From: CAXSDR01 sp964236445
GTDB lineage: Bacteria; Actinomycetota; Actinomycetes; Motilibacterales; Motilibacteraceae
NCBI GenBank assembly: GCA_964236445.1
Contig: CAXSDR010000005.1
Coordinates: 1 to 60,307, forward strand
Reading direction: 5' to 3'
Length of the DNA: 60,307 nt
Within the stretch, counting starts at the first letter, position 1, and each line of letters starts with the position of its first letter. Made by a program: the position numbers and the translations under genes. Positions 36,101-42,104 of this stretch are shown here, piece after piece. The notes beneath the pieces are model-generated. The model was not told the DNA's origin. It saw nothing but the letters and a program-made list of their open reading frames with translations, and did no database searches.

Positions 36101-36185
36101 TACCGGCACGGACAGCCTGTGGTTGTGGTCCAGCGACTTTGCGACGGTGTCCTGTCGGCCGGAGCTCGTGCTGACCTACAGCTGA
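30186..36185 (+). CDS. Giant secreted protein: delta-60 propeller, LamG x2, FN3 x8, DNRLRE/CBM96 x2
   Basis: 1999 residues with a signal peptide (about 1-28, ending GEASA). Residues about 45-410 contain repeats like LYVGGYFSQVNG, VAVVGGDFNTVNG and LYAVGEFTTVNG, the delta-60 repeat of a beta-propeller. FN3 domain 1 is at about 413-512. Two LamG-like concanavalin folds follow (about 515-745 and 752-980), then FN3 2-4 (983-1275). A DNRLRE domain (1276-1440, VAPIADTFANEGAP) precedes FN3 5-8 (1442-1834) and a second DNRLRE domain (1835-1999, ending RPELVLTYS). There is no sortase signal, so it is probably retained by glycan binding. No enzyme site is seen. TACAGT at 30131-30136 is a candidate -10. 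It lies next to the CDP-alcohol operon and the polymerase. Confidence 0.88.
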   Translation: MLRRFVTIGAAFLLAAASVPVMAGEASAVQAPVAFTGANLPTYQTNGIAWAVASSPGLVFVGGTFTSVRPPGAAAGTDEMSRTNFVVLDAATGSPTSCAPTFELPADQTQATVRSLKVSPDGRTLYVGGYFSQVNGVPMQHLAAVDIATCSLISSFQPMPNGAVRSIDATSTAVYFVGGFTSLAGNARQRAGAVAAVGTANAGAALAWAPAFDKEVRAVALKPDASVAVVGGDFNTVNGAASHALAVVDTSAGAAVKTYPAPYINANSVVKDLAVDGTGFYTGNEGTGGGVFDGRIAVDWNGYTERWRDTCLGATQAVVVYSGVLYSGSHAHDCSSMGEFADGARNHFLAQSTSGPTLLSWFPQTNDGLGESIGPRDMAVASAGSQRFLYAVGEFTTVNGVAQLGITRFGAGPDTTAPTLATPSFTSIRKGEARVTWRQSNDVDDSLLTYRVYRDYSSTPLWTGTGSSFFWKRPQMTYVDSNLTPGSTHSYRVDVSDGTNITAGPWRDLVIATTSSAYAARVLSDGADLFWRYDELGDVYVSDATGKNNNGYLRGASAYQVTPSAVTGDASKAITLSGATSGINGEARIAAPTTFSVETWFKTTTTRGGKLIGFGNNPQNNSTSYDKHIYMANDGSVVFGVYSGAMTVLKSQPALNDGAWHSVVGTQGAAGMALYIDGVRVGRNAVTTSETSPGYWRVGSDSLGGWPSQPTTQYFAGSLDETAVYSTALSGATVADHHALATGAVPAVGPADYYGRFIYDADPSFFWRLGEAGGSSAADATNSGLTGVYGSGITFSAAGAVPGGNTAVTLSGTTAGLVSSSASTTAPSTYSEEAWFRTNSQVGGQILGFGTSQTANSATVDKSVVMRNDGKLIFGVVAGATPTTLTSTAAYNDNAYHHVVATQGSTGMRLYVDGALVASGTETRGATMSGYWRVGGDRVSGWSGAPTSGYLAGSVDEVAVYPGVLNATQVAAHYSAGTPTAPDVAAPIAVSAPSASVVAGDVALSWPSSRDNVGVTRYEVHRSTTAQFIPDSSTLVASTSATSYTDAGVGVGMSFYRIVVKDAAGNSSAPSNSVSAYVTDVVAPSTPTSVTANAGANSVSLSWAASTDNVAVAEYHVYRSKTSGFTPGSVNQVAVVTTPTWQDSPLAIGTYYYRVDARDGAGNISVASAQLTAVVADTQAPTVPGGVTATVSGANVSLAWSGSSDDVAVTGYDVYRSTSAAYQPSSATRIASVTTTGYTDTGVDEGNSYYRIVAKDGAGNSSDASTETLAVVAPSPVTVTVAPIADTFANEGAPTTNYGSDASLASLGAPANITYLRFVLPAAPAGKSLTSASLQLRTNTGSYAGSGNPQTVQFASDSWTESTLTWNGRPALTVGVLGTIAAGTQPDTRYSAALSTAAVTPALGSQRTLAVTSTGSDDFYAWSSNFPGVPYRPSLALTFSPNDTTAPTAPTALSSSVAASTVSLTWQPATDDVMVTGYEVHRSATPGFSPSAATLVGTPSGPSFSEDRLGAGTWHYVVIAKDAANNSSDASARTTAVVTADDSAPTTPGSVTATPSGSAVLVSWSASSDDVGVAGYDVFRSSVSGFTPSNATKLSSVSGTSFNDSGAGPGTSYYRVVARDAAGNGSTPSDEGSATVADVTAPSSPTNVAADVTASSVALSWSPATDDVAVTGYRVYRSATSGFTPDAATRIAMLTGTAFSDTGRPTGTFYYRVTAVDAAANESNPSIQKSVVVGDMTAPTAPGALTVTASDSSVAVSWGAASDDVAVAGYDIYRSATSGFSPSQQNRLATVTPTSYTDTAVPAGTWYYRVDAVDASANVGPATAERSVVVPAGAPISVSVSAVADTYSNEGAPSTTFSSSSSLSSRGSIGAVSYLRFVLPAAPAGKTLTGATLNLHTSTLTTAGSIEPHQVHVGSDAWSESTLTWNNQPGFSAPVVGTIGGGVGVDQAFSVTLTAAALQPMVGTQGTLAITNTGTDSLWLWSSDFATVSCRPELVLTYS

Positions 36186-36215
36186 CCGCTGCTGAGGACT
36201 CATGGCGCCAGGGGC

Positions 36216-37658
36216 TCAGAGCGCAGGCAACGGGTGTCGTCCGGTCACGAAGACGCTGCAGGCGATGATGACGAACAGCCCCGCCATAGCCTGCAACAAG
36301 GAGCCGCGCAGGAGGATGATCGAATAGAACGGCATGATCACGGTGAGGACTCGCACGCCGCCCCGACTCCGGCCGTCTGCCACGAGTCGTTCGTCGAGAC
36401 GGCGGATGAGCCAGCCCGTCGCGCCCATGCCTACGAGCAGGAGTCCCCAGCCGCCGCTGATGAAGAGTTCGGACCACAGCGGCGCCGACAGGTTCGTGAA
36501 GTCATATCCCCGGAAGTCCGCCAGGACCACGCCGGTGTCTTCGGGTTTGCTCTGCCAGACAGAGCGGGGGACCCAGAACAAGGCTGCACCGAGCAGCTGA
36601 CGCCCCTCGGTCGTTCCTCTGGCGTCGACGAAGGCCACCGTGTTGTTGATCTGGTCGAATGCGTCGTAGTCACCCTTGGACAGCGTCTGCGACGGGCCGG
36701 TCTCCTGTTGCGCGGTCCGGTCTTCTGGCGCATACCGCATGCGGTCCGCATAGGGGAACACCAGCACCAGGCCGACCGCGAGAACGGTCGCGGTGGTGCG
36801 CAGACGCCGTTTCGTCGCAGTCGCTCCCAGGGCAGCGAGCACGGCCAGCGCGGCGGTTCCACAGGCATAGCGCGGCGTTGAGATGGGATTCAGCACCGCG
36901 ATCAGCGCGAGGCCCAGGATCGCGGGCGCTACGACCGGCAGGCGTCGCGCCTCGCTCGCCATCTGCTCGCGTAGGCGAAGCTGGGCGACGAAGGCGACCA
37001 CCAGAGGCAGCGTGCTCATGGCGCGTACGAGAGCGGCCACCGTGGGATTTCCCCACGCCGCGTTCTCCATCATGGTGCGCTGGGCCCGGGAGGCGAAGAG
37101 GCTGCTCGGCCCGATCTTCATGACGTAGTAGGCCGTCAGGACCAGTGCGCCGGCGGTCAACGCGTGCACCCGGTGCTCCGCGGCATAGGGCAGGACTCTG
37201 CGCTGGCGCGGTGGGCGGCCACGACCACCGGCGGCGATGCCGAAGGCTGCGGCTGCGCTCCCGAGACCGACCACCGCCATGGCCCGACCGTTGAGTCCGG
37301 TGTCCACGAACGGTGTGGTGTCGGGGTAGTGCCCGGTCCTCATCTGCACCAGCGGTGCCAGACCGAGGAAGACGTAGACGAACAGCCAGAACATCAGCTC
37401 GAACAGTCGTTGCTCGCCCAGTGAGACCAGCCAGGCATACCGCAGGCCGACCACCACGGTGAGCATCGCCGCCCAGATCCAGACCGGCGACGTAGCGGGA
37501 CGCAACGGCGTGCTGGACATGAGCAACAGCGGGGCGACGCCTGCCATGACCGTCGCGGTGACGGCGAACCAGCCACCCGCCGCGCGGGCCGGCTCAGGTG
37601 ACGCCGTGGTGCGAAAACCGTCCGGGTCGGACAGGTCGGCAGGGCGAAGCGCAGTCAC
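36216..37658 (-). CDS. Wzy-like polysaccharide polymerase (O-antigen polymerase type)
   Basis: 480 residues from the GTG at 37658, preferred over an ATG at 37691 because GGAGG lies eight bases before it. There are about 11-12 hydrophobic helices. A large soluble loop (about 330-390, containing GDYDAFDQINNTVAFVDARG and WVPRSVWQSKPEDTGV) lies between late helices, the topology expected of Wzy/O-antigen ligase-type proteins. LGAALFWVPRSVW and SAPLWSELFISGGW are typical of actinobacterial members. It should polymerise lipid-linked repeat units on the outer face of the membrane. Sequence motifs in this family are weak, so the call rests on topology, loop and context. Confidence 0.8.
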   Translation of the reverse strand: MTALRPADLSDPDGFRTTASPEPARAAGGWFAVTATVMAGVAPLLLMSSTPLRPATSPVWIWAAMLTVVVGLRYAWLVSLGEQRLFELMFWLFVYVFLGLAPLVQMRTGHYPDTTPFVDTGLNGRAMAVVGLGSAAAAFGIAAGGRGRPPRQRRVLPYAAEHRVHALTAGALVLTAYYVMKIGPSSLFASRAQRTMMENAAWGNPTVAALVRAMSTLPLVVAFVAQLRLREQMASEARRLPVVAPAILGLALIAVLNPISTPRYACGTAALAVLAALGATATKRRLRTTATVLAVGLVLVFPYADRMRYAPEDRTAQQETGPSQTLSKGDYDAFDQINNTVAFVDARGTTEGRQLLGAALFWVPRSVWQSKPEDTGVVLADFRGYDFTNLSAPLWSELFISGGWGLLLVGMGATGWLIRRLDERLVADGRSRGGVRVLTVIMPFYSIILLRGSLLQAMAGLFVIIACSVFVTGRHPLPAL

Positions 37659-37771
37659 TGCGGGCCCTCCACGGGTGCACTTGGGACACAACCGGCGACA
37701 AACACGTTGAACACTAGGCCAGTGGGGTCTTCGCGGCGGTGCGATCGCGACCCTACGTCTAGAGTTTGCCC

Positions 37772-38335
37772 ATGCTGGAACCGCGACGCGACGCCCCGGC
37801 TCGCCGGCTCTCCGACTTCACCGGCGTCGGCTACGACAAGGGACGTGGGGTGCACTGGCAAGTTGCCTGGCTCCTCGTCTCGGGTGTCGCGGTCACGCGG
37901 TGGTGGTTTCCCGCTCGTTGCAGAGTTGCGGTCCTGCGTGCGTTCGGAGCAGTCATCGGTGAGGGCGTGCTCGTGCGTCACCGGGTCCGCATCCACTGGC
38001 CGTGGAAGCTGACGGTCGGAGACAACAGTTGGATCGGCGAGGATGCCTGGATCCTGAATCTCGAGCCGGTGACTCTCGGATCCGACGTGTGCATCTCGCA
38101 AGGTGTGCTGCTTTGCACGGGAAGCCACGACCACCGTTCACCGAACTTCGCTTTCGACAATGCTCCCGTGACAGTCGGGGACGGTGCCTGGGTCGCTGCG
38201 CGCGCCACGGTGCTGCGAGGTGTGACGGTCGGCGCCGGCGCCGTCGTGGGTGCCTGCGCGCTCGTGACGTCCGACGTCCCCCCCGGTGCGACGGTCCTGT
38301 CGCCCGCCGCCCGCGACGTCACGACCCAGGCCTGA
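37772..38335 (+). CDS. WcaF-like hexapeptide-repeat acyltransferase
   Basis: 187 residues from the ATG at 37772. TAGAGT (37760-37765) six bases upstream suggests a leaderless start, and a TTG at 37766 is less likely. The left-handed beta-helix repeats are visible from VGDNSWIGEDAWI through VTLGSDVCISQGVLL, VGDGAWVAARATVLRG and VTVGAGAVVGA. CTGSHDH carries the catalytic histidine region of WcaF-type colanic acid acetyltransferases. It likely O-acetylates a sugar of the repeat unit. The downstream GT4 starts three bases after its stop. Confidence 0.9.
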   Translation: MLEPRRDAPARRLSDFTGVGYDKGRGVHWQVAWLLVSGVAVTRWWFPARCRVAVLRAFGAVIGEGVLVRHRVRIHWPWKLTVGDNSWIGEDAWILNLEPVTLGSDVCISQGVLLCTGSHDHRSPNFAFDNAPVTVGDGAWVAARATVLRGVTVGAGAVVGACALVTSDVPPGATVLSPAARDVTTQA

Positions 38336-38337
38336 GC

Positions 38338-39501
38338 TTGCGCATCCTGCACGTCGTCACGCTGTTCACGCCCGACATGGCCTTCGGTGGCCCGGTGCGC
38401 GTGGCCTCCAACCTGTCTGCGGCGCTGCGGGAACGCCGTCACGACGTGCTCCTGGTCGCCGGGAAGCGTGGCTATGGCGACGATGCCCCCACTGACCTCG
38501 CAGGCACGTCCCTGCGCCTTTTCGGCGTGGGGCCACTTCTGCCGGGCACGGGTTTCAGTGGTCTCGCCTCCGCGAGCATGTGGCCCTGGCTCGACGCGGC
38601 GATCACCGGTGCCGACGTGGTGCACGTCCATCTCGCTCGCGATCTGGTCACCCTGCCCGCGGCCGAGCTGGCCCGTCGTCGCGGCGTGCCTTATGTCCTG
38701 CAGCCTCATGGCATGGTGGTCGCGTCGGGCAACGCGCTCGCTCCTGTGCTCGACCGGCTCCTCACCCGTCGGGTGTTGCGGGGGGCCGATACGGTCTGCT
38801 ACTTGACGCCGAGCGAACGCACGAGTCTCGAGTCCGTCGCCGAGACGCCGCTGCCGCTCGAGCAGCTCGGCAACGGAGTTCCCTTCGTCGCACGGGTTCC
38901 ACAGTTCCCGCTGCGTCCCGAGCTGCTGTTCTGCGCCAGGCTGCAGCAGCGCAAGCGTCCTTCCCTGTTCGCGGGCAGCGCGCGCCGGTTGCTGGACGAG
39001 GGTTATGACGCGGGCTTCGCACTGGTCGGCCCCGACGAAGGGGAAGCGGCGGGCATCGAAGAACAGGTCGCCGCCGTTGCCGACCCGCAGCGGTTGCGTT
39101 GGGAAGGCCCGCTCGACCCCTCACTCACGCTCGACCGCATGGGGCGCGCGACCGCACTGGTTCTGCCGTCGGTCGACGAGCCCTATCCCATGAGCGTCCT
39201 CGAGGCGATGTCGGTGGGCCGCCCCGTCATCGTCACCGACTCGTGCGGGCTCGCGCCGCTGGTGCGCGAGCATCGCTGCGGGCTGGTCATCGACGACTCG
39301 CCCGAAGCGCTCACCGACGCGATGCGTCGGCTGCTCGACGACCCGGGCGCCGTACGCGCGATGTCGGCCGCCGCCTTCCGAGCGGCCCGCGTGACGTTCG
39401 GTATGACGCCGGTCACCGACCGGCTCGAAACCATCTACGAACAAGCTGTCAGTCGCCGGTTGCACCGCGTCACAGTCAGCAGCGAAAAGCGAGGCGCCTG
39501 A
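38338..39501 (+). CDS. GT4-family glycosyltransferase
   Basis: 387 residues from a TTG at 38338, three bases after the acyltransferase stop. The start is chosen because the Rossmann strand LRILHVVTLFTPDMAFGGP begins there. The second domain has LLFCARLQQRKRPSLFA and the donor-binding segment PYPMSVLEAMSVGRPVIVTD with EHRCGLVID, the EX7E-type region of GT4. It transfers a sugar within the same pathway as its neighbours. It is translationally linked to the acyltransferase. Confidence 0.9.
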   Translation: MRILHVVTLFTPDMAFGGPVRVASNLSAALRERRHDVLLVAGKRGYGDDAPTDLAGTSLRLFGVGPLLPGTGFSGLASASMWPWLDAAITGADVVHVHLARDLVTLPAAELARRRGVPYVLQPHGMVVASGNALAPVLDRLLTRRVLRGADTVCYLTPSERTSLESVAETPLPLEQLGNGVPFVARVPQFPLRPELLFCARLQQRKRPSLFAGSARRLLDEGYDAGFALVGPDEGEAAGIEEQVAAVADPQRLRWEGPLDPSLTLDRMGRATALVLPSVDEPYPMSVLEAMSVGRPVIVTDSCGLAPLVREHRCGLVIDDSPEALTDAMRRLLDDPGAVRAMSAAAFRAARVTFGMTPVTDRLETIYEQAVSRRLHRVTVSSEKRGA

Positions 39502-39530
39502 CCGCACGGCGACCTCGCGAGCAGCGGTCG

Positions 39531-39561
39531 TTGGCCAACGGCGGTATGCGTCGGTTATGGT
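39531..39561 (+). promoter_or_regulatory. Candidate promoter of the riboswitch-GH71 transcript
   Basis: TTGGCC (39531-39536) and TATGGT (39556-39561) could serve as -35 and -10 with a long 19-base spacer. Transcription would start near 39568, just before the riboswitch. Confidence 0.4.
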
Positions 39562-39596
39562 GCGAACGGGTGAATGCATCCCACTCCCGGCGACGT

Positions 39597-39752
39597 CGAA
39601 TCCTGCCCGCGCCGGGGGGAGCCGTCCGACTTGTTGGGCAGGAGCGGGGGAACCAACGTTCCTCGTGTCACCGCCGGTTCGCCGGCTTGGGGTTAAGCCT
39701 TTACCGGCCGGGACACTTCCTTCCGAACCCGACAGCTCACCTCGCAGGCGCG
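39597..39752 (+). promoter_or_regulatory. ydaO/yuaA-type c-di-AMP riboswitch
   Basis: The landmark segments occur in the correct order. CCTGCCC (39602) pairs with GGGCAGG (39636). GCGGGGGAACCAA follows at 39644, then a GCCGG-TTCG-CCGGC hairpin (39673-39686), TTGGGGTTAAGCC (39687), CCGAACCC (39723), GACAGCTCACCTCG (39731-39744) and CAGGCG. The last three segments match the most conserved part of the ydaO aptamer. GGAAGG (39755-39760) follows at once and is the ribosome site for the GTG at 39767. In Streptomyces such elements control resuscitation-factor and wall-lytic genes; here the target is a GH71-type secreted protein. Binding of c-di-AMP usually switches expression off. Confidence 0.9.
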
Positions 39753-39766
39753 ATGGAAGGGTCAAC

Positions 39767-42070
39767 GTGCAGCATCGCCGTGCCTCGAGCGGCCACCGAG
39801 CCGTGCCGCGTCGTTCCAAAATCAAGGTCGCCCTCGTGCTCTGCGCCTTCGCCGCCGCGTTGGTCACCTCCCCTGCGGTCGGCGTCCTCACAGGTCACGC
39901 TGCTCCGTCTGCTGACAGCACCGCGGGACCGCTGCCCTTCGACCTGCCTGCACCCGCCGCGTTGCGCGCCTCGGGCAAGCTCGTGTTCGCGAACTACGTG
40001 CCCGCCCTGCCGGTGTCGATCGACAACAAGGCGCCGGAGTCCGACTACTACGCCGTCAACTACCTCACGCCAGGCGGTGAGAAGGGCATCCACGCGGCCC
40101 ATGGGGGATATCTGCGCGACCGGCCGACTCCGCGTCCCCCGCGCAGCGGCAGCGCCTGGAAGCTGGCTGACATGCAGGAGGAGGTGCGCCAGGCGATTTC
40201 GGAGGGCGTAGACGGCTTCACAGTCGTCCTCTACAACCTGCCCGGCGATCCTGACTCGCGGGTGTGGGACAACGCCGTTCTGATGCTCCAGGCGGCGGCA
40301 TCGGTCGACCCGTCGTTCAAGGTCATCCTGATGCCCGACATGACGAGCATGCTCAAGGACAAGTCGATTCCCGAGATGGCCCGCTATCTCGCGCAGTTGG
40401 GCGCGATGCCCGCCGCCTACCACCTCGGTGACGGTCGGCTGGTGCTCTCACCGTTCTTCGCCGAAGCCAAGCCGCTGTCCTACTGGCTGACGCTCATGGC
40501 GACGATGACATCTGCCCGCGCCACGCCTGTCGCCTTCGTTCCGACGTTCATGGACGAGCAGCCCTACTTCGCCTCGTGGTCGCCCTACACCTACGGCATG
40601 GCGACATGGGGCAACCGCACTCCGGCGTGGAACAACCCGGACGCGACGTTCCCCACGTCCGGTCCCGCGCGGGCGCGTCGTGTGATCGCCGCCGGGCAGG
40701 TGTGGATGCAGCCCGTGTCGATGCAGGACGAACGTCCCCGTGCGGGCATCTACTACGAGTCTCAGAACACGACGAACCTGCGCGACACCTGGCAGATTGC
40801 GATCAAGACCGGCGCCCCCTGGGTGCAGCTCAACACCTGGAACGACCTTCCTGAGAACACCCATATGCAGCCGAGCGTGCGGCACGGCTGGACTTTCATG
40901 GACATCAACGCCTATTACCTGGCCTGGTTCAAGCTGGGGAAGGCGCCCGCGATCGTGCGTGACAGCGTCTATCTCACCCACCGCACACAGTTCCTGTCGG
41001 CCCAGCCGACCTATCCGCAGAGCCTGCTCATGCACCTGCCGACGTCCGCACCCGGCAGCCCGGGGCGCGACACCATCGAGGCGCTGACGTTCCTGACCGC
41101 CCCGGCCACTGTGACGATCAAGGCCGGTGCGACGACAACCCGCTGTGACGCACCGGCAGGTGTCGGCGTCTGCACCGTGCCGCTGGGCTTGGGCACCGTG
41201 AGTGCCACGGTGACCCGAGCGGCGTCGGTGGTGGCGAGTGTCGTCTCGCCCTACCCGGTCACGGCGACGCCCTACGTGCAGGATCTGGAGTACGTCGGTG
41301 TCAGCAGTGGCAGATCAGGCCTGAGCACGGGACCGCAGGCGACGGCCCCGGCGGCCGCACGGGTAGCCATCGTCCCCACGAGTGTGCCGGCGACAGCGGA
41401 CCTCCCCGCATCGGTGCCCACTGCGCCGCAGGTGACCGCGACGCCGCAGGTGACCGCTCCCACCGTGCCCGTCTCTCCCACTGTGCCCATCTCTCCCACC
41501 CTGACGGCGACGCCCGCGCAAGCGACACCGCCGCAGCCGACGGGCAGCGTGACGCCGGCTGTGCCCGGAAGTGATCCGATCGTCACGCTGTTGGAGCCGG
41601 TCGCCGATACGTATGCAAATGACGGTGCGCCGTTGGCCAACTATGCAGGGGACGCTTCGCTGGCATCGAGGCAAGCACCTGAGGCGGCACCCTTCCTGCG
41701 GTTCGCGTTCCCCTCGACGCCTTCCGGCAAGCAACTGGTGAGCGCTGTCCTTCACCTGCGCACCAACACGCTTCCCTTCGCTGGGTCCAGCCAGAGGTTC
41801 GAGGTCAGGACCGCATCCGACGCATGGGACGAGAAGACCGTCACAGGGCTCAACGTTCCGCAAGTGGGCTCGACGGTGCTGGGCTCGTTCACCGCACCGA
41901 AAGCCGATACCGACTATTACGTCGCGATGTCGCCAGCGCTCGTGACGTCACTGGCCGGCGCGTGGGCATCGGTCACCGTCGTGTCGTCGGGCGTCGATGA
42001 TCTGTGGTTCTGGTCGCGCGACTTTCCCACGGCGAGCTACCGGCCCAACATCGTGCTCACCTGGCGCTAG
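39767..42070 (+). CDS. Secreted GH71-type (endo-1,3-alpha-glucanase family) protein with DNRLRE/CBM96 domain
   Basis: 767 residues from the GTG at 39767. A start at the upstream ATG 39557 would translate through the riboswitch. The signal peptide is about 1-48. The GH71-type catalytic region runs from about 72 to 500, with LVFANYVPALPVSIDN, GEKGIHAAHGGYLRDRP, AISEGVDGFTV, ILMPDMTSML and WVQLNTWNDLPENTHMQ. A Pro/Thr/Val linker (about 525-600, TPQVTAPTVPVSPTVPIS) leads to a C-terminal DNRLRE domain (606-767, LEPVADTYANDGAP, ending YRPNIVLTW). Family members hydrolyse alpha-1,3-glucan, but the native substrate is not established; it may process the polymer made here. It converges with its paralogue. 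Confidence 0.88.
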   Translation: MQHRRASSGHRAVPRRSKIKVALVLCAFAAALVTSPAVGVLTGHAAPSADSTAGPLPFDLPAPAALRASGKLVFANYVPALPVSIDNKAPESDYYAVNYLTPGGEKGIHAAHGGYLRDRPTPRPPRSGSAWKLADMQEEVRQAISEGVDGFTVVLYNLPGDPDSRVWDNAVLMLQAAASVDPSFKVILMPDMTSMLKDKSIPEMARYLAQLGAMPAAYHLGDGRLVLSPFFAEAKPLSYWLTLMATMTSARATPVAFVPTFMDEQPYFASWSPYTYGMATWGNRTPAWNNPDATFPTSGPARARRVIAAGQVWMQPVSMQDERPRAGIYYESQNTTNLRDTWQIAIKTGAPWVQLNTWNDLPENTHMQPSVRHGWTFMDINAYYLAWFKLGKAPAIVRDSVYLTHRTQFLSAQPTYPQSLLMHLPTSAPGSPGRDTIEALTFLTAPATVTIKAGATTTRCDAPAGVGVCTVPLGLGTVSATVTRAASVVASVVSPYPVTATPYVQDLEYVGVSSGRSGLSTGPQATAPAAARVAIVPTSVPATADLPASVPTAPQVTATPQVTAPTVPVSPTVPISPTLTATPAQATPPQPTGSVTPAVPGSDPIVTLLEPVADTYANDGAPLANYAGDASLASRQAPEAAPFLRFAFPSTPSGKQLVSAVLHLRTNTLPFAGSSQRFEVRTASDAWDEKTVTGLNVPQVGSTVLGSFTAPKADTDYYVAMSPALVTSLAGAWASVTVVSSGVDDLWFWSRDFPTASYRPNIVLTWR

Positions 42071-42104
42071 GTGTGCTAGGCGGTCGGGTTCTGGCCGAGA
42101 CCTG

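Noticed and set aside
39557..39766. N-terminal extension of the first GH71-type protein from the ATG at 39557
   Set aside because: It would be translated through the riboswitch and has no signal-peptide character; the GTG at 39767 has a ribosome site.
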